Assembly: GCF_019977335.1 (NCBI RefSeq)
Contig: NZ_AP024653.1
Span: forward strand, 1,054,001 to 1,118,000
Direction: 5' to 3'
Length of the DNA: 64,000 nucleotides
Source: Arthrobacter sp. NicSoilB4
Lineage (GTDB): Bacteria > Actinomycetota > Actinomycetes > Actinomycetales > Micrococcaceae
The notes below the pieces were generated by a model that ran no database searches, was not told the origin of the DNA, and worked only from the letters and a program-made list of their open reading frames with translations. The number at the start of each line of letters is the position of its first letter. Within the stretch, counting starts at the first letter, position 1. Below are positions 43,187-51,137 of this stretch, in pieces. Position numbers and translations under genes: made by a program.

Positions 43187-44626
43187 GTGACTGACTCAAG
43201 TCCCACCCCTCCGAATCGACAAGATCCGCACCTGGATCCGGCCGACGACGCTGACGAACCCGCGTTCGAATGGATGAAGCCGAGCCCCGCGGACAACCGC
43301 TCCGCCGCGGCTTCCGCCAACGCCGCAGGAACGGATGCCGGCGCAGCCGGAACCAGCGCCGGTGCCGGTCCGGAGGCTGAGGGAGCGCCGGCCACAGGGA
43401 CACCGTCCACAACAACACCGTCCACAACAACACCGTCCACAGCGACGCCGGCCTGGCGCCAAGCCGGCAGCCGCGCGGACCGGAAGGCCGCGGAAGCCGC
43501 CGTCGAGCCGGCCCCCAAGGGCAATGGAGCGCACTTCAGTGAGCCGTTGCCCACCTCCGCGCTGCAGGTCCGCCCGCCGGAGGAGGAAGTTCAACGCCGG
43601 AACGCCGAACGTGAACACGCGGCGAATGCCAAGCCGGTGGCCCCGCGCGTGATGCAGGTCCTGCTGGCCGTGTGCTTCCCGGTCATCCTGCTGGTGCTGG
43701 CCGTCCGGGCCGTTGCCAGTCCGCTGTTCCTCTGGGTGGAATACAACCGTCCGGGGTTCCCGGGCGACGGCTACGGCTTCAGCAGCGATGACCGCATGAC
43801 CTACGGCTCGTACGCCGTGGACTATCTCAGCAACTGGGCAGGACCGCGCTACCTTGGCGAACTCGTCAACCGAAGCGGTGACAAACTGTTCGGGGACGGC
43901 GAAGTCAGCCACATGGCCGACGTCAAGCTCGTCATCCTGTCCGCCTTCGGCGCCGGCGCCCTGCTGATGCTCCTGAGCCTGATCGCCGTGATCTACTTGC
44001 GGCGCCGCAGCACCGGGGGAGTCCGGCGCGGCCTGTTCGCGGGGTCCATCGTCACCCTCGTCATCATCATCAGCCTCGGCGTGCTGGCCGCGCTTGGCTG
44101 GGAACAGTTCTTCGCCCAGTTCCACAGCGTCTTCTTCGCGAGCGGCACGTGGACGTTCTCGCTGCAGGACACCCTCATCAGGCTCTTCCCGGGCCAGTTC
44201 TGGGTTGATGGCGGGATCGTTGTCGCCGGCCTGGTGCTGATCGCCTCACTCGTCACGCTCATCCTCACCTGGCCGACGCGCAAGCGCCGCGGGCTGCCGA
44301 AGAAGGGCGCCGTGGAAGAGGATCCGGCCGGAGACGGGCCCGCTGAGGCCGACGCCTCGGACGCCGTTCCCGCCAAGCGGTCCCGCTTCCGGCGGGACAG
44401 GACCGGGAAGTCCGGCGAATCAACCGACGGCGGCGCCGACTCGTCCGAGGCGTCCGGCGCGTCCGCCCCTGACGAAACGGCTGATGAAAGTACCGCCCCG
44501 CATGCTGCCCCGGTCCGCCCCGGGACCGCGTCCTCCGGAACAGCCACGTCCGGGGGAAGCGATTCAGGCGCCGGAGACCACGGGACGCGCGACACCCCGA
44601 TGCGGGGACACTCCAGCACCGTCTAG
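43187..44626 (+). CDS. TIGR01906 family membrane protein
   Basis: 479-residue protein. About 150 disordered N-terminal residues rich in Ala/Thr/Pro, including a TPSTT repeat, lead into the TIGR01906 core: helix VMQVLLAVCFPVILLVLAV (about 155-175), an extracytoplasmic loop (FSSDDRMTYGSYAVDYLSN, DKLFGDGEVSHMADVK) and three more helices (about 250-270, 285-305, 345-365). A 120-residue acidic/Ser-rich tail ends the protein. Function unknown; TIGR01906 is an integral membrane family of gram-positive bacteria. GTG start. A strong hairpin follows the stop. Confidence 0.82.
   Translation: MTDSSPTPPNRQDPHLDPADDADEPAFEWMKPSPADNRSAAASANAAGTDAGAAGTSAGAGPEAEGAPATGTPSTTTPSTTTPSTATPAWRQAGSRADRKAAEAAVEPAPKGNGAHFSEPLPTSALQVRPPEEEVQRRNAEREHAANAKPVAPRVMQVLLAVCFPVILLVLAVRAVASPLFLWVEYNRPGFPGDGYGFSSDDRMTYGSYAVDYLSNWAGPRYLGELVNRSGDKLFGDGEVSHMADVKLVILSAFGAGALLMLLSLIAVIYLRRRSTGGVRRGLFAGSIVTLVIIISLGVLAALGWEQFFAQFHSVFFASGTWTFSLQDTLIRLFPGQFWVDGGIVVAGLVLIASLVTLILTWPTRKRRGLPKKGAVEEDPAGDGPAEADASDAVPAKRSRFRRDRTGKSGESTDGGADSSEASGASAPDETADESTAPHAAPVRPGTASSGTATSGGSDSGAGDHGTRDTPMRGHSSTV
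43401..43445 (+). repeat. In-frame 15-bp microrepeat (three copies)
   Basis: CACCGTCCACAACAA repeats at 43401, 43416 and 43431 with a 15-bp period and encodes TPSTT units in the disordered N-terminus of the TIGR01906 protein. Copy number probably varies between strains without shifting the frame. Confidence 0.85.
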
Positions 44627-44657
44627 GCACCGGAACCCGGGGACCGGCAGGCAGAAC

Positions 44658-44689
44658 GAAGCGGACGGCACCAAGGTGCCGTCCGCTTC
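44658..44689. terminator. Bidirectional terminator between TIGR01906 gene and acyl-CoA synthetase
   Basis: A perfect 15-bp inverted repeat (GAAGCGGACGGCACC and its complement, 2-nt spacer) lies 31 bp after the TIGR01906 stop and 35 bp before the convergent acyl-CoA synthetase stop. TTCTTCG and GTTTTG follow on the plus strand. Confidence 0.8.
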
Positions 44690-44724
44690 TTCGTATCCCT
44701 GTTTTGTGTCCTGTGCTGCGGGGG

Positions 44725-46554
44725 TCAGCCGTAAAGCCGGTTGATCTGGGCTGCGAAGTCACGCACGACGGCGGCGCGCTTGAGTTTCAGCGAGGGGGTC
44801 AGGTGCCCTGATTCCTCGGTGAAGTCGGCGTCCAGCACTACGAAGCTGCGGATGGACTCGGCCTGGGAGACGAGGGCGTTGGCCTCGTCCACGGCGCGCT
44901 GCAGGGCAACGCGGACCAGATCGTTGCCTTTGGCTTCGGCGGGGCTCATCGCGGGCACCTTGTGCATCGCGCACCAGTTTTCCAGGCCTTCCGGGTCCAG
45001 GTTGATCAGGGCGGACACGAAGGGCCTGCCGTCCCCGACCACCACGGCCTGCAGGACCAGTTCGTGTTCGCGGATCTTTTCCTCAAGCGGTCCCGGGGCG
45101 ACGTTCTTGCCGCCGGCGGTGACCAGCAAGTCCTTCTTCCGGCCGGTGATGGTCAGGAAGCCGTCACCGTCAAGGGACCCGAGGTCGCCGGTGCGGAAGA
45201 ACCCGTCCACGAACGCCTCCGCATTGGCTGCGGCGTTGTTGTGGTACCCCTTGAAGACGCCGATGCCTTTGACCAGGATCTCGCCGTCCTCAGCGACCCG
45301 GATAGTGGTTCCGGGCACCGGGATGCCGACAGTGCCCACCTTGGTCCGCGTCGGCGTGTTGGCTGTGCACGGTGCCGTGGTTTCGGTCAGGCCGTAGCCT
45401 TCGAGGACGGGGATGCCGGCGCCGCGGAAGAAGTGCGCATCGTGGGGGCTGAGCGGGCTGGCCCCGGAGACGGTGTAGTGAAGCTGGCCGCCGAAAGCCT
45501 GGCGCAGCTTCGGGTACAGCAGCCGGTCGAAGAGGGCGTGCTTGGCGCGGGTCACCAGCCCGGGGCCGGCGCCGTCGCCGCGCGCGGCAGCGTCGAGGGC
45601 CTTCGAGTAGGCGATCGCGACGGCGGCGGCCGATTCGAACAGGCGTTCCTTTCCGGCGAGGGCCGCCTTGTGGGCGGCACCGGCATAGACCTTCTCGAAG
45701 ATGCGGGGCACGACGAGCAGGAAGGTCGGCTTGAAGCCGGCCAGGTCCTCCAGTAGTTCCTTTGCGGTGGCGGTGTGGCCCACGGTTGTCCCGGCGCTCA
45801 GGCAGATCACCTGGACGGCGCGGGCGAGGACGTGGGCGAGGGGGAGGAACATCAGGGTCCGGGTGCGGGGCTGCAGCAGGATCTCCGGCAGGAACAGCAC
45901 CATGTTCCTCGCGACCAGGGCGAAGTTCCCGTGAGTGATTTCGCAGCCCTTGGGCCGGCCGGTGGTGCCGGACGTGTAGACGAGCGAGGCAACGTCGGCA
46001 AGCCCGGCCGCGGACCGGTGTCGTTCCAGCTCGGCGTCGCCGACTCCGGTGCCGGCCGCGGCCAGACTGGCAAGGTTGGGGGCGTCGCCGTCGTAGTCCA
46101 TCCGCACGACGGGGAGAATGGTGTCGCCAAGCAGGCCGGAGCTGTCCAGGACCCCTTGGACGAGGCTGGCCTTCGTCTCGTCCTGCGCGAGGATGCGCCG
46201 CGCTCCAGAGTCGTGCAGGATCCATTCGATCTGGCTGGCCGAGGACGTTTCATAGATGGGAACGGTGACGCCGCCGGCGAACCAGATGGCAAAGTCAACC
46301 ACGGTCCATTCGTACCGGGTGGCCGACATGACCGCCACGGTTTCCCCCGGGGTGATGCCGCCGGCAATCAGGCCCTTGGCGAGTGCCCGGACCTGGTCCA
46401 GGAACTGCTGTGCGGTGACATCGGCCCAGCCGGCCGGTCCTTTGCGGGAGTAGAGGGCGTGCACCGGATCCTTGGCGTGCTGCTCCAGGAGCAGGTCCGT
46501 TACGTTGCTGCCCGGGTCCAGCTCGACGAGCAGTCCGGTACTTGCTTCTCTCAC
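44725..46554 (-). CDS. Long-chain acyl-CoA synthetase (AMP-dependent ligase)
   Basis: 609-residue ANL enzyme activating fatty acids to acyl-CoA. Motifs in order: the P-loop YTSGTTGRPKGCEITHGN (about 180-197), A5 GYGLTETTAPCTAN, the ATP motif FFRTGDLGSLDGDGFLTITGRKKD, and the catalytic Lys near KNVAPGPLEEKIREH. The long form with FLPLAHVLARAVQ and a C-terminal LTPSLKLKRAAVVRDF resembles FadD15-type long-chain ligases. The GTG at 46554 (GGAGA upstream) gives the family-typical start; the open frame further upstream lacks similarity. Lies between converging TIGR01906 and upstream pmt, on the minus strand. Confidence 0.93.
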   Translation of the reverse strand: MREASTGLLVELDPGSNVTDLLLEQHAKDPVHALYSRKGPAGWADVTAQQFLDQVRALAKGLIAGGITPGETVAVMSATRYEWTVVDFAIWFAGGVTVPIYETSSASQIEWILHDSGARRILAQDETKASLVQGVLDSSGLLGDTILPVVRMDYDGDAPNLASLAAAGTGVGDAELERHRSAAGLADVASLVYTSGTTGRPKGCEITHGNFALVARNMVLFLPEILLQPRTRTLMFLPLAHVLARAVQVICLSAGTTVGHTATAKELLEDLAGFKPTFLLVVPRIFEKVYAGAAHKAALAGKERLFESAAAVAIAYSKALDAAARGDGAGPGLVTRAKHALFDRLLYPKLRQAFGGQLHYTVSGASPLSPHDAHFFRGAGIPVLEGYGLTETTAPCTANTPTRTKVGTVGIPVPGTTIRVAEDGEILVKGIGVFKGYHNNAAANAEAFVDGFFRTGDLGSLDGDGFLTITGRKKDLLVTAGGKNVAPGPLEEKIREHELVLQAVVVGDGRPFVSALINLDPEGLENWCAMHKVPAMSPAEAKGNDLVRVALQRAVDEANALVSQAESIRSFVVLDADFTEESGHLTPSLKLKRAAVVRDFAAQINRLYG

Positions 46555-46612
46555 AGCCGTTTCTCCATTCCGGGCCCGTCTCGTGCTGGCGGACGCTCCC
46601 TGCAATCCTGCC

Positions 46613-48325
46613 CTAGATCCAGGACGGCATCCACATCCGGAACCGCCAATCCTGGTAGGTAATGGTCTCGGCGGTCCACACCGGATAGAAGAACGCAGAG
46701 ACGACCACGGCCGTGACCACAAAGAGCGTCACGAGGAAGAGCCCGGAACGCCGCCGCCACGGCGGGTCAGTACGCTGCCCCAGGACGAGGCCCAGGCAGT
46801 AGACGAGGGCCAGTATCAGGAAGGGTTCGAAGGACACCGCGTAAAAGAAGAACATGGTGCGTTCCGGGTACAGGAACCAGGGCACGTAGCCGGCAGCCAC
46901 GGCCGCCAGGACAGCGCCCGCACGCCAGTCGCGCCGCCCGGCCCACCAGAAGAGCAGCACGCCGAGGCAGACGGCGGCGGCCCACCAGATCACCGGGTTG
47001 CCGACGGACAGTATCGCCGTCGTGCAGCTGGCCGTATCGCACCCCGGACTGCCTTGTTTGGGGGATTCGTAGAAGAACGAAGTGGGCCGGCCAAGCACGA
47101 GCCAGCTCCACGCGCTCGCCTCGTACGGGTGGTCCGAGCTGAGCCCTTGGTGGAACTTGTAGGCTTCCAGATGGTAATGCGCGAGGGACCTGACGGCGTT
47201 CGGCAGCCAGCCCCATTCCGCCGAGGGAACCGTCTCGGCCCATTTCCGGAAATACGCGTCCGAGGACCGGAACCAGCCGGTCCAGCTGGCGGCGTACACC
47301 AGGGCGGCCACCGGGACGATGCTGACGAACGCGGGAATCCCGTCCTTGAGGATCCCGCCGCTGATCCAGCCATGGATTCCGGCGATCCGGCGCGCGCTCA
47401 GGTCCCAGAAGACCGTCAGCAGCCCGAAACCGGCCAGGAAGAACAATGCGGACCATTTCGTGCCGACAGCCAGCCCTAGGCACACCCCGGCCGCGAGCCG
47501 CCACCAGCGGATGCCCAGCCAAGGGCCGGACGCCAGCTGGAGCAGGCCGGGCCGTCCGTCCGGGGAGGCTGCGGCCTGCCGGCCGAGCCGCGCGGCAAGC
47601 CGGCGGCGGCCGTCGTCCCGGTCCATCAGGAGGGCGCCAAACGCGGCAAGGACCCAGAACATCAGGAAGATGTCCAGCAGGGAGGTCCTGGACATCACCA
47701 GATGGTGGCCGTCCACGGCCAGCAGCACCCCGGCCACCGCCCCCAGAGTCAGCGAGCGGAAGAGCTTCTGGGCAATCAAGGCGAGCAGGAAAATGGACAG
47801 TGTGCCTGTCAGGGCCGCCCCGAACCGCCAGCCGAAGGGATTGTCCGGGCCGAAGAGCCGCATGCCGGCGGCGATCATCCACTTCCCGACCGGCGGGTGG
47901 ACGACATACTCGGGGCCAGGCAGCAGCACGCTGGGGTTGCCGGCGATGAAGGCGTCATTGGCCTTGTCCGGCCACGCCCGCTCGTAGCCGCTGACGAGGA
48001 ACGAGTAGCCGTCCTTGACGTAGTAGGTCTCGTCGAAGACCAGGTTGCGGGGCGAATCGAGCCGGACGAAGCGCAGGACTCCGCCGAGGGCAGCGGTGAT
48101 GACCGGTATGAGCCAGAACCACAGCCGGAGCGACGGCGGATAGTCCCGCCAGCTCCTGATGTTGCCGATCAGGCGCTCTTTCAGGGCCTCGGGGGTGAAT
48201 GCTTCCGCCGGGCGGCTCACCCAGCGGTGCCCCTCCAGGTTGCGTCCGTGGCTGCTGGCTGGGGGCGCCGATCCGGTGGAACCGGCCTCGGCAGGCCGGG
48301 TGGGGGTCTGCGTCACGATGCCCAT
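46613..48325 (-). CDS. Dolichyl-phosphate-mannose/polyprenyl-phosphate-mannose protein mannosyltransferase
   Basis: 570-residue GT39 protein with about 10-12 transmembrane helices. The first extracytoplasmic loop carries FDETYYVKDGYSFLVSGY (catalytic Asp-Glu, about 80-97). VVHPPVGKWMIAAGMRLFG, VDGHHLVMSRTSLLDIFLMF and GTKWSALFFLAGFGLL are PMT hallmarks. It O-mannosylates secreted proteins from polyprenyl-phosphomannose. Corresponds to Rv1002c, next to and divergent from rsmI (Rv1003), as here. ATG start at 48325 with AAGGT upstream. It stops 58 bp before the acyl-CoA synthetase start; both are on the minus strand. Confidence 0.93.
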   Translation of the reverse strand: MGIVTQTPTRPAEAGSTGSAPPASSHGRNLEGHRWVSRPAEAFTPEALKERLIGNIRSWRDYPPSLRLWFWLIPVITAALGGVLRFVRLDSPRNLVFDETYYVKDGYSFLVSGYERAWPDKANDAFIAGNPSVLLPGPEYVVHPPVGKWMIAAGMRLFGPDNPFGWRFGAALTGTLSIFLLALIAQKLFRSLTLGAVAGVLLAVDGHHLVMSRTSLLDIFLMFWVLAAFGALLMDRDDGRRRLAARLGRQAAASPDGRPGLLQLASGPWLGIRWWRLAAGVCLGLAVGTKWSALFFLAGFGLLTVFWDLSARRIAGIHGWISGGILKDGIPAFVSIVPVAALVYAASWTGWFRSSDAYFRKWAETVPSAEWGWLPNAVRSLAHYHLEAYKFHQGLSSDHPYEASAWSWLVLGRPTSFFYESPKQGSPGCDTASCTTAILSVGNPVIWWAAAVCLGVLLFWWAGRRDWRAGAVLAAVAAGYVPWFLYPERTMFFFYAVSFEPFLILALVYCLGLVLGQRTDPPWRRRSGLFLVTLFVVTAVVVSAFFYPVWTAETITYQDWRFRMWMPSWI

Positions 48326-48460
48326 GCTACCTTTTGCGGCTGTGGCCGTTGGCCGTCTCCGCCGGGTGAGCCCTGCGGCTGCGCGCCTCAGCGCCTCACC
48401 GGCCCGGTTCGTCACCCCGGGCCGTCCGCCCGCCTCCGGTGCCGGCAGTAGGCTGGTCAT

Positions 48461-49417
48461 GTGGACCCTAAACTCAGCACCTCCCCGAATCTTTCCGGCG
48501 ACGACCTGGGCCCGGCGGACGTCGTCGAGGATGGTCCCGGTCCCGACGAAAGCCCGGGCGCGGAGCCGGCGGCCCAAAGCGGCGGTCCGGGGCGGATTGT
48601 GCTGGCGGCGACCCCGATCGGCAACGTCGGCGACGCCACCTACCGGCTGATCGAGCTGCTGACGACGGCGGACATCGTCGCCGCCGAGGACACCCGGCGG
48701 CTGCACCGCCTGGTGCAGAACCTGGGCGTCACCGTGGCGGGCCGGATCATCAGCTACCACGAGCACAACGAGGCGGCCAAGACCGGCGAACTGCTGGACC
48801 AGGTGCGCGCCGGCAAGACCCTTGTTATGGTCACCGACGCCGGCATGCCGTCCGTGTCCGACCCCGGCTTCCGCCTGGTCGAGGGCGCGGTGGCCGCCGG
48901 GCTGACGGTCACCGCGGCCCCCGGACCGTCGGCGGTACTGACGGCCCTCGCGCTCTCCGGCCTGCCGACCGACCGCTTCTGCTTCGAGGGGTTCCTGCCC
49001 CGGAAAGCCGGCGAACGGTCTTCACGCCTCGCGGATCTCGACGCCGAACGCCGCACCATGGTCTTCTTCGAGGCGCCGCACCGGCTGGAACCGATGCTGC
49101 GTGCGCTGCGTGAACGGTTCGGCGCGGACCGGCGTGCCGCCGTCTGCCGGGAACTGACGAAGACCTACGAAGAGGTCATCCGCGGCACCCTCCGCGAACT
49201 GCTCGAATGGGCCGAATCCAACGAGGTGCGCGGCGAGATCGCCGTTGTCGTGGGCGGCGCCCCGGAACGGGAGGCGGGCAAGCCGGAAGACCACGTGGCG
49301 GACGTCAATGCGCTAATTGCACAGGGAATCCGGCTCAAGGAGGCCGTTGCGGCCGTGGCGGAGGATGCCCGGGTCAGCAAACGGGAACTCTACTCCGCTG
49401 TGCTCGCAGCCCGGTAG
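48461..49417 (+). CDS. rsmI: 16S rRNA 2'-O-ribose C1402 methyltransferase
   Basis: SAM-dependent tetrapyrrole-methylase-fold enzyme that 2'-O-methylates C1402 of 16S rRNA. The 318-residue protein has a disordered acidic N-terminus (about 40 residues), then IVLAATPIGNVGD (about 46-58), AAEDTRRLHRLVQNLG, VTDAGMPSVSDPGFRLV, AAPGPSAVLTALALSGLP and FYEAPHRL-like FFEAPHRL. The final 40 residues (AVAEDARVSKRELYSAVLAAR, partly shown) form the helix-turn-helix extension. GTG start. Divergent from pmt across 135 bp. Confidence 0.94.
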   Translation: MDPKLSTSPNLSGDDLGPADVVEDGPGPDESPGAEPAAQSGGPGRIVLAATPIGNVGDATYRLIELLTTADIVAAEDTRRLHRLVQNLGVTVAGRIISYHEHNEAAKTGELLDQVRAGKTLVMVTDAGMPSVSDPGFRLVEGAVAAGLTVTAAPGPSAVLTALALSGLPTDRFCFEGFLPRKAGERSSRLADLDAERRTMVFFEAPHRLEPMLRALRERFGADRRAAVCRELTKTYEEVIRGTLRELLEWAESNEVRGEIAVVVGGAPEREAGKPEDHVADVNALIAQGIRLKEAVAAVAEDARVSKRELYSAVLAAR

Positions 49418-49443
49418 CCGGGCCGGCCCGCGGCCGGAACGCC

Positions 49444-49463
49444 CGCTGTGCAGCTGCACAGCG
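49444..49463. promoter_or_regulatory. 20-bp perfect palindrome between rsmI and gabD
   Basis: CGCTGTGCAGCTGCACAGCG has no spacer and lies 26 bp after the rsmI stop and 147 bp before the gabD start. With no loop it is a poor hairpin, so a dimeric regulator site (GntR- or LacI-like) for gabD is more likely than a terminator. No promoter could be fixed with confidence. Confidence 0.45.
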
Positions 49464-49610
49464 AACCCCTTGCGACGTAGTGCGGGGATGCGTAGACAGC
49501 CCGGAGAATCCGGCAGTACCGTGGCAGTAAATCCAGCGCATCTGAAGGGTCATTCGGACAGTGCTGAATCCCATCCCATTCACCCCAAACCGCTGACGAG
49601 GGAGTCAACC

Positions 49611-51110
49611 GTGACTGTAACTGCCCAGCCCATTGTTACCGCGGAGCGCGAGAGCGCCCTGCTGGCCTCTGTTCCCACTGGCCTGCTCATAGATGGCCAG
49701 TGGCGTCCGGCCGCGTCCGGGAAGACCTTCGACGTGGAGGATCCCTCAACCGGCAAGGTCCTGCTCAGCCTCGCCGACGCCGGGCCGGAGGACGGGGCGG
49801 CGGCACTGGATGCCGCGGCCGCCGCGCAGGATTCCTGGGCGAAGGTTCCCCCGCGGGAGCGCGGCGAGATCCTGCGCCGGGCCTTCGAGCTCGTCACTGA
49901 ACGCGCCGAGGACTTCGCGCTGCTGATGACGCTGGAGATGGGCAAGCCGCTGGCCGAGGCCCGCGGCGAGGTCACCTACGGCGCGGAGTTCCTGCGCTGG
50001 TTCTCCGAGGAGGCCGTGCGCGCCTTCGGCCGGTATTCGGTGTCCCCGGACGGGAAGTCCCGGCTGCTCGTGACGAAAAAGCCGGTGGGCCCGTGCCTGC
50101 TCATCACGCCGTGGAACTTCCCGCTGGCCATGGCCACGCGCAAGGTCGCCCCGGCGGTCGCGGCGGGCTGCACCATGGTGCTGAAGTCCGCGAACCTGAC
50201 CCCGTTGACCTCGCAGCTGTTCGCGGCCGTGATGCTGGAGGCCGGGCTGCCCGCCGGGGTGCTCAACGTGATCCCGACGTCCACCGCCGGTGCGACCACG
50301 GGTCCGCTGATCAAGGACTCCCGGCTCCGCAAGCTTTCCTTCACCGGTTCCACCGAGGTCGGCCGGCGGCTGCTGGCGGACGCGTCCGAGACGGTGCTGC
50401 GGACCTCGATGGAGCTTGGCGGGAACGCCCCGTTCGTGGTGTTCGAGGACGCCGACGTCGACGCCGCCGTCGCGGGGGCGATGCTGGCGAAGCTGCGGAA
50501 CATGGGCGAGGCGTGCACCGCGGCCAACCGGTTCATCGTGCACGAGTCCGTCGCGGATGAGTTCGCGGAGAAGTTCGCCGCGAAGATGGCGGGCATGACC
50601 ACGGCCCGGGGCACCGAGGCGGAGTCCAAGGTCGGCCCGCTGATCGATGCCAAGAGCCGGGACAAGGTCCACGAGCTCGTCTCCGATGCCGTGAACTCCG
50701 GCGCCGTGGCCGTGATCGGCGGTGCCGCGGTCGAGGGCCCGGGCTACTTCTACCAGCCCACGATCCTCAAGGGCGTCACCGAGGGCACCCGGATCCTGTC
50801 CGAGGAGATCTTCGGGCCCGTCGCGCCGATCATTACCTTCGACACCGAGGACGAGGCCATCCGGCTCGCGAACAACACCGAGTACGGCCTGGTGGCCTAC
50901 GTCTTCACGCGGGACCTGAACCGCGGCATCCGGATGGGTGAACGCCTCGAGACCGGCATGCTGGGCCTGAACGCCGGCGTGGTCTCAAACGCCGCGGCAC
51001 CGTTCGGCGGGGTCAAGCAGTCCGGCCTGGGCCGCGAAGGCGGCCTCGAGGGCATCGAGGAATACCTCTACACCCAGTACATCGGCATCGCCGACCCGTA
51101 CGCCGGCTAG
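49611..51110 (+). CDS. gabD: NAD(P)-dependent succinate-semialdehyde dehydrogenase
   Basis: 499-residue aldehyde dehydrogenase that oxidises succinic semialdehyde to succinate, the last step of GABA or polyamine degradation. The catalytic pair is Glu268 (in SMELGGNAPFVVF) and Cys302 (in GEACTAANR); LLITPWNFPLAMATRKVAPA binds the cofactor and FTGSTEVGRRL is the glycine motif. The SSADH assignment rests on overall similarity (EACTAANRF and EIFGPVAPI), and related semialdehydes are possible substrates. GTG start with a GAGGGAG SD. No GABA aminotransferase is in the window. Confidence 0.88.
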   Translation: MTVTAQPIVTAERESALLASVPTGLLIDGQWRPAASGKTFDVEDPSTGKVLLSLADAGPEDGAAALDAAAAAQDSWAKVPPRERGEILRRAFELVTERAEDFALLMTLEMGKPLAEARGEVTYGAEFLRWFSEEAVRAFGRYSVSPDGKSRLLVTKKPVGPCLLITPWNFPLAMATRKVAPAVAAGCTMVLKSANLTPLTSQLFAAVMLEAGLPAGVLNVIPTSTAGATTGPLIKDSRLRKLSFTGSTEVGRRLLADASETVLRTSMELGGNAPFVVFEDADVDAAVAGAMLAKLRNMGEACTAANRFIVHESVADEFAEKFAAKMAGMTTARGTEAESKVGPLIDAKSRDKVHELVSDAVNSGAVAVIGGAAVEGPGYFYQPTILKGVTEGTRILSEEIFGPVAPIITFDTEDEAIRLANNTEYGLVAYVFTRDLNRGIRMGERLETGMLGLNAGVVSNAAAPFGGVKQSGLGREGGLEGIEEYLYTQYIGIADPYAG

Positions 51111-51137
51111 GACCAATTCCGGCTGCCGGAAAGCCTC

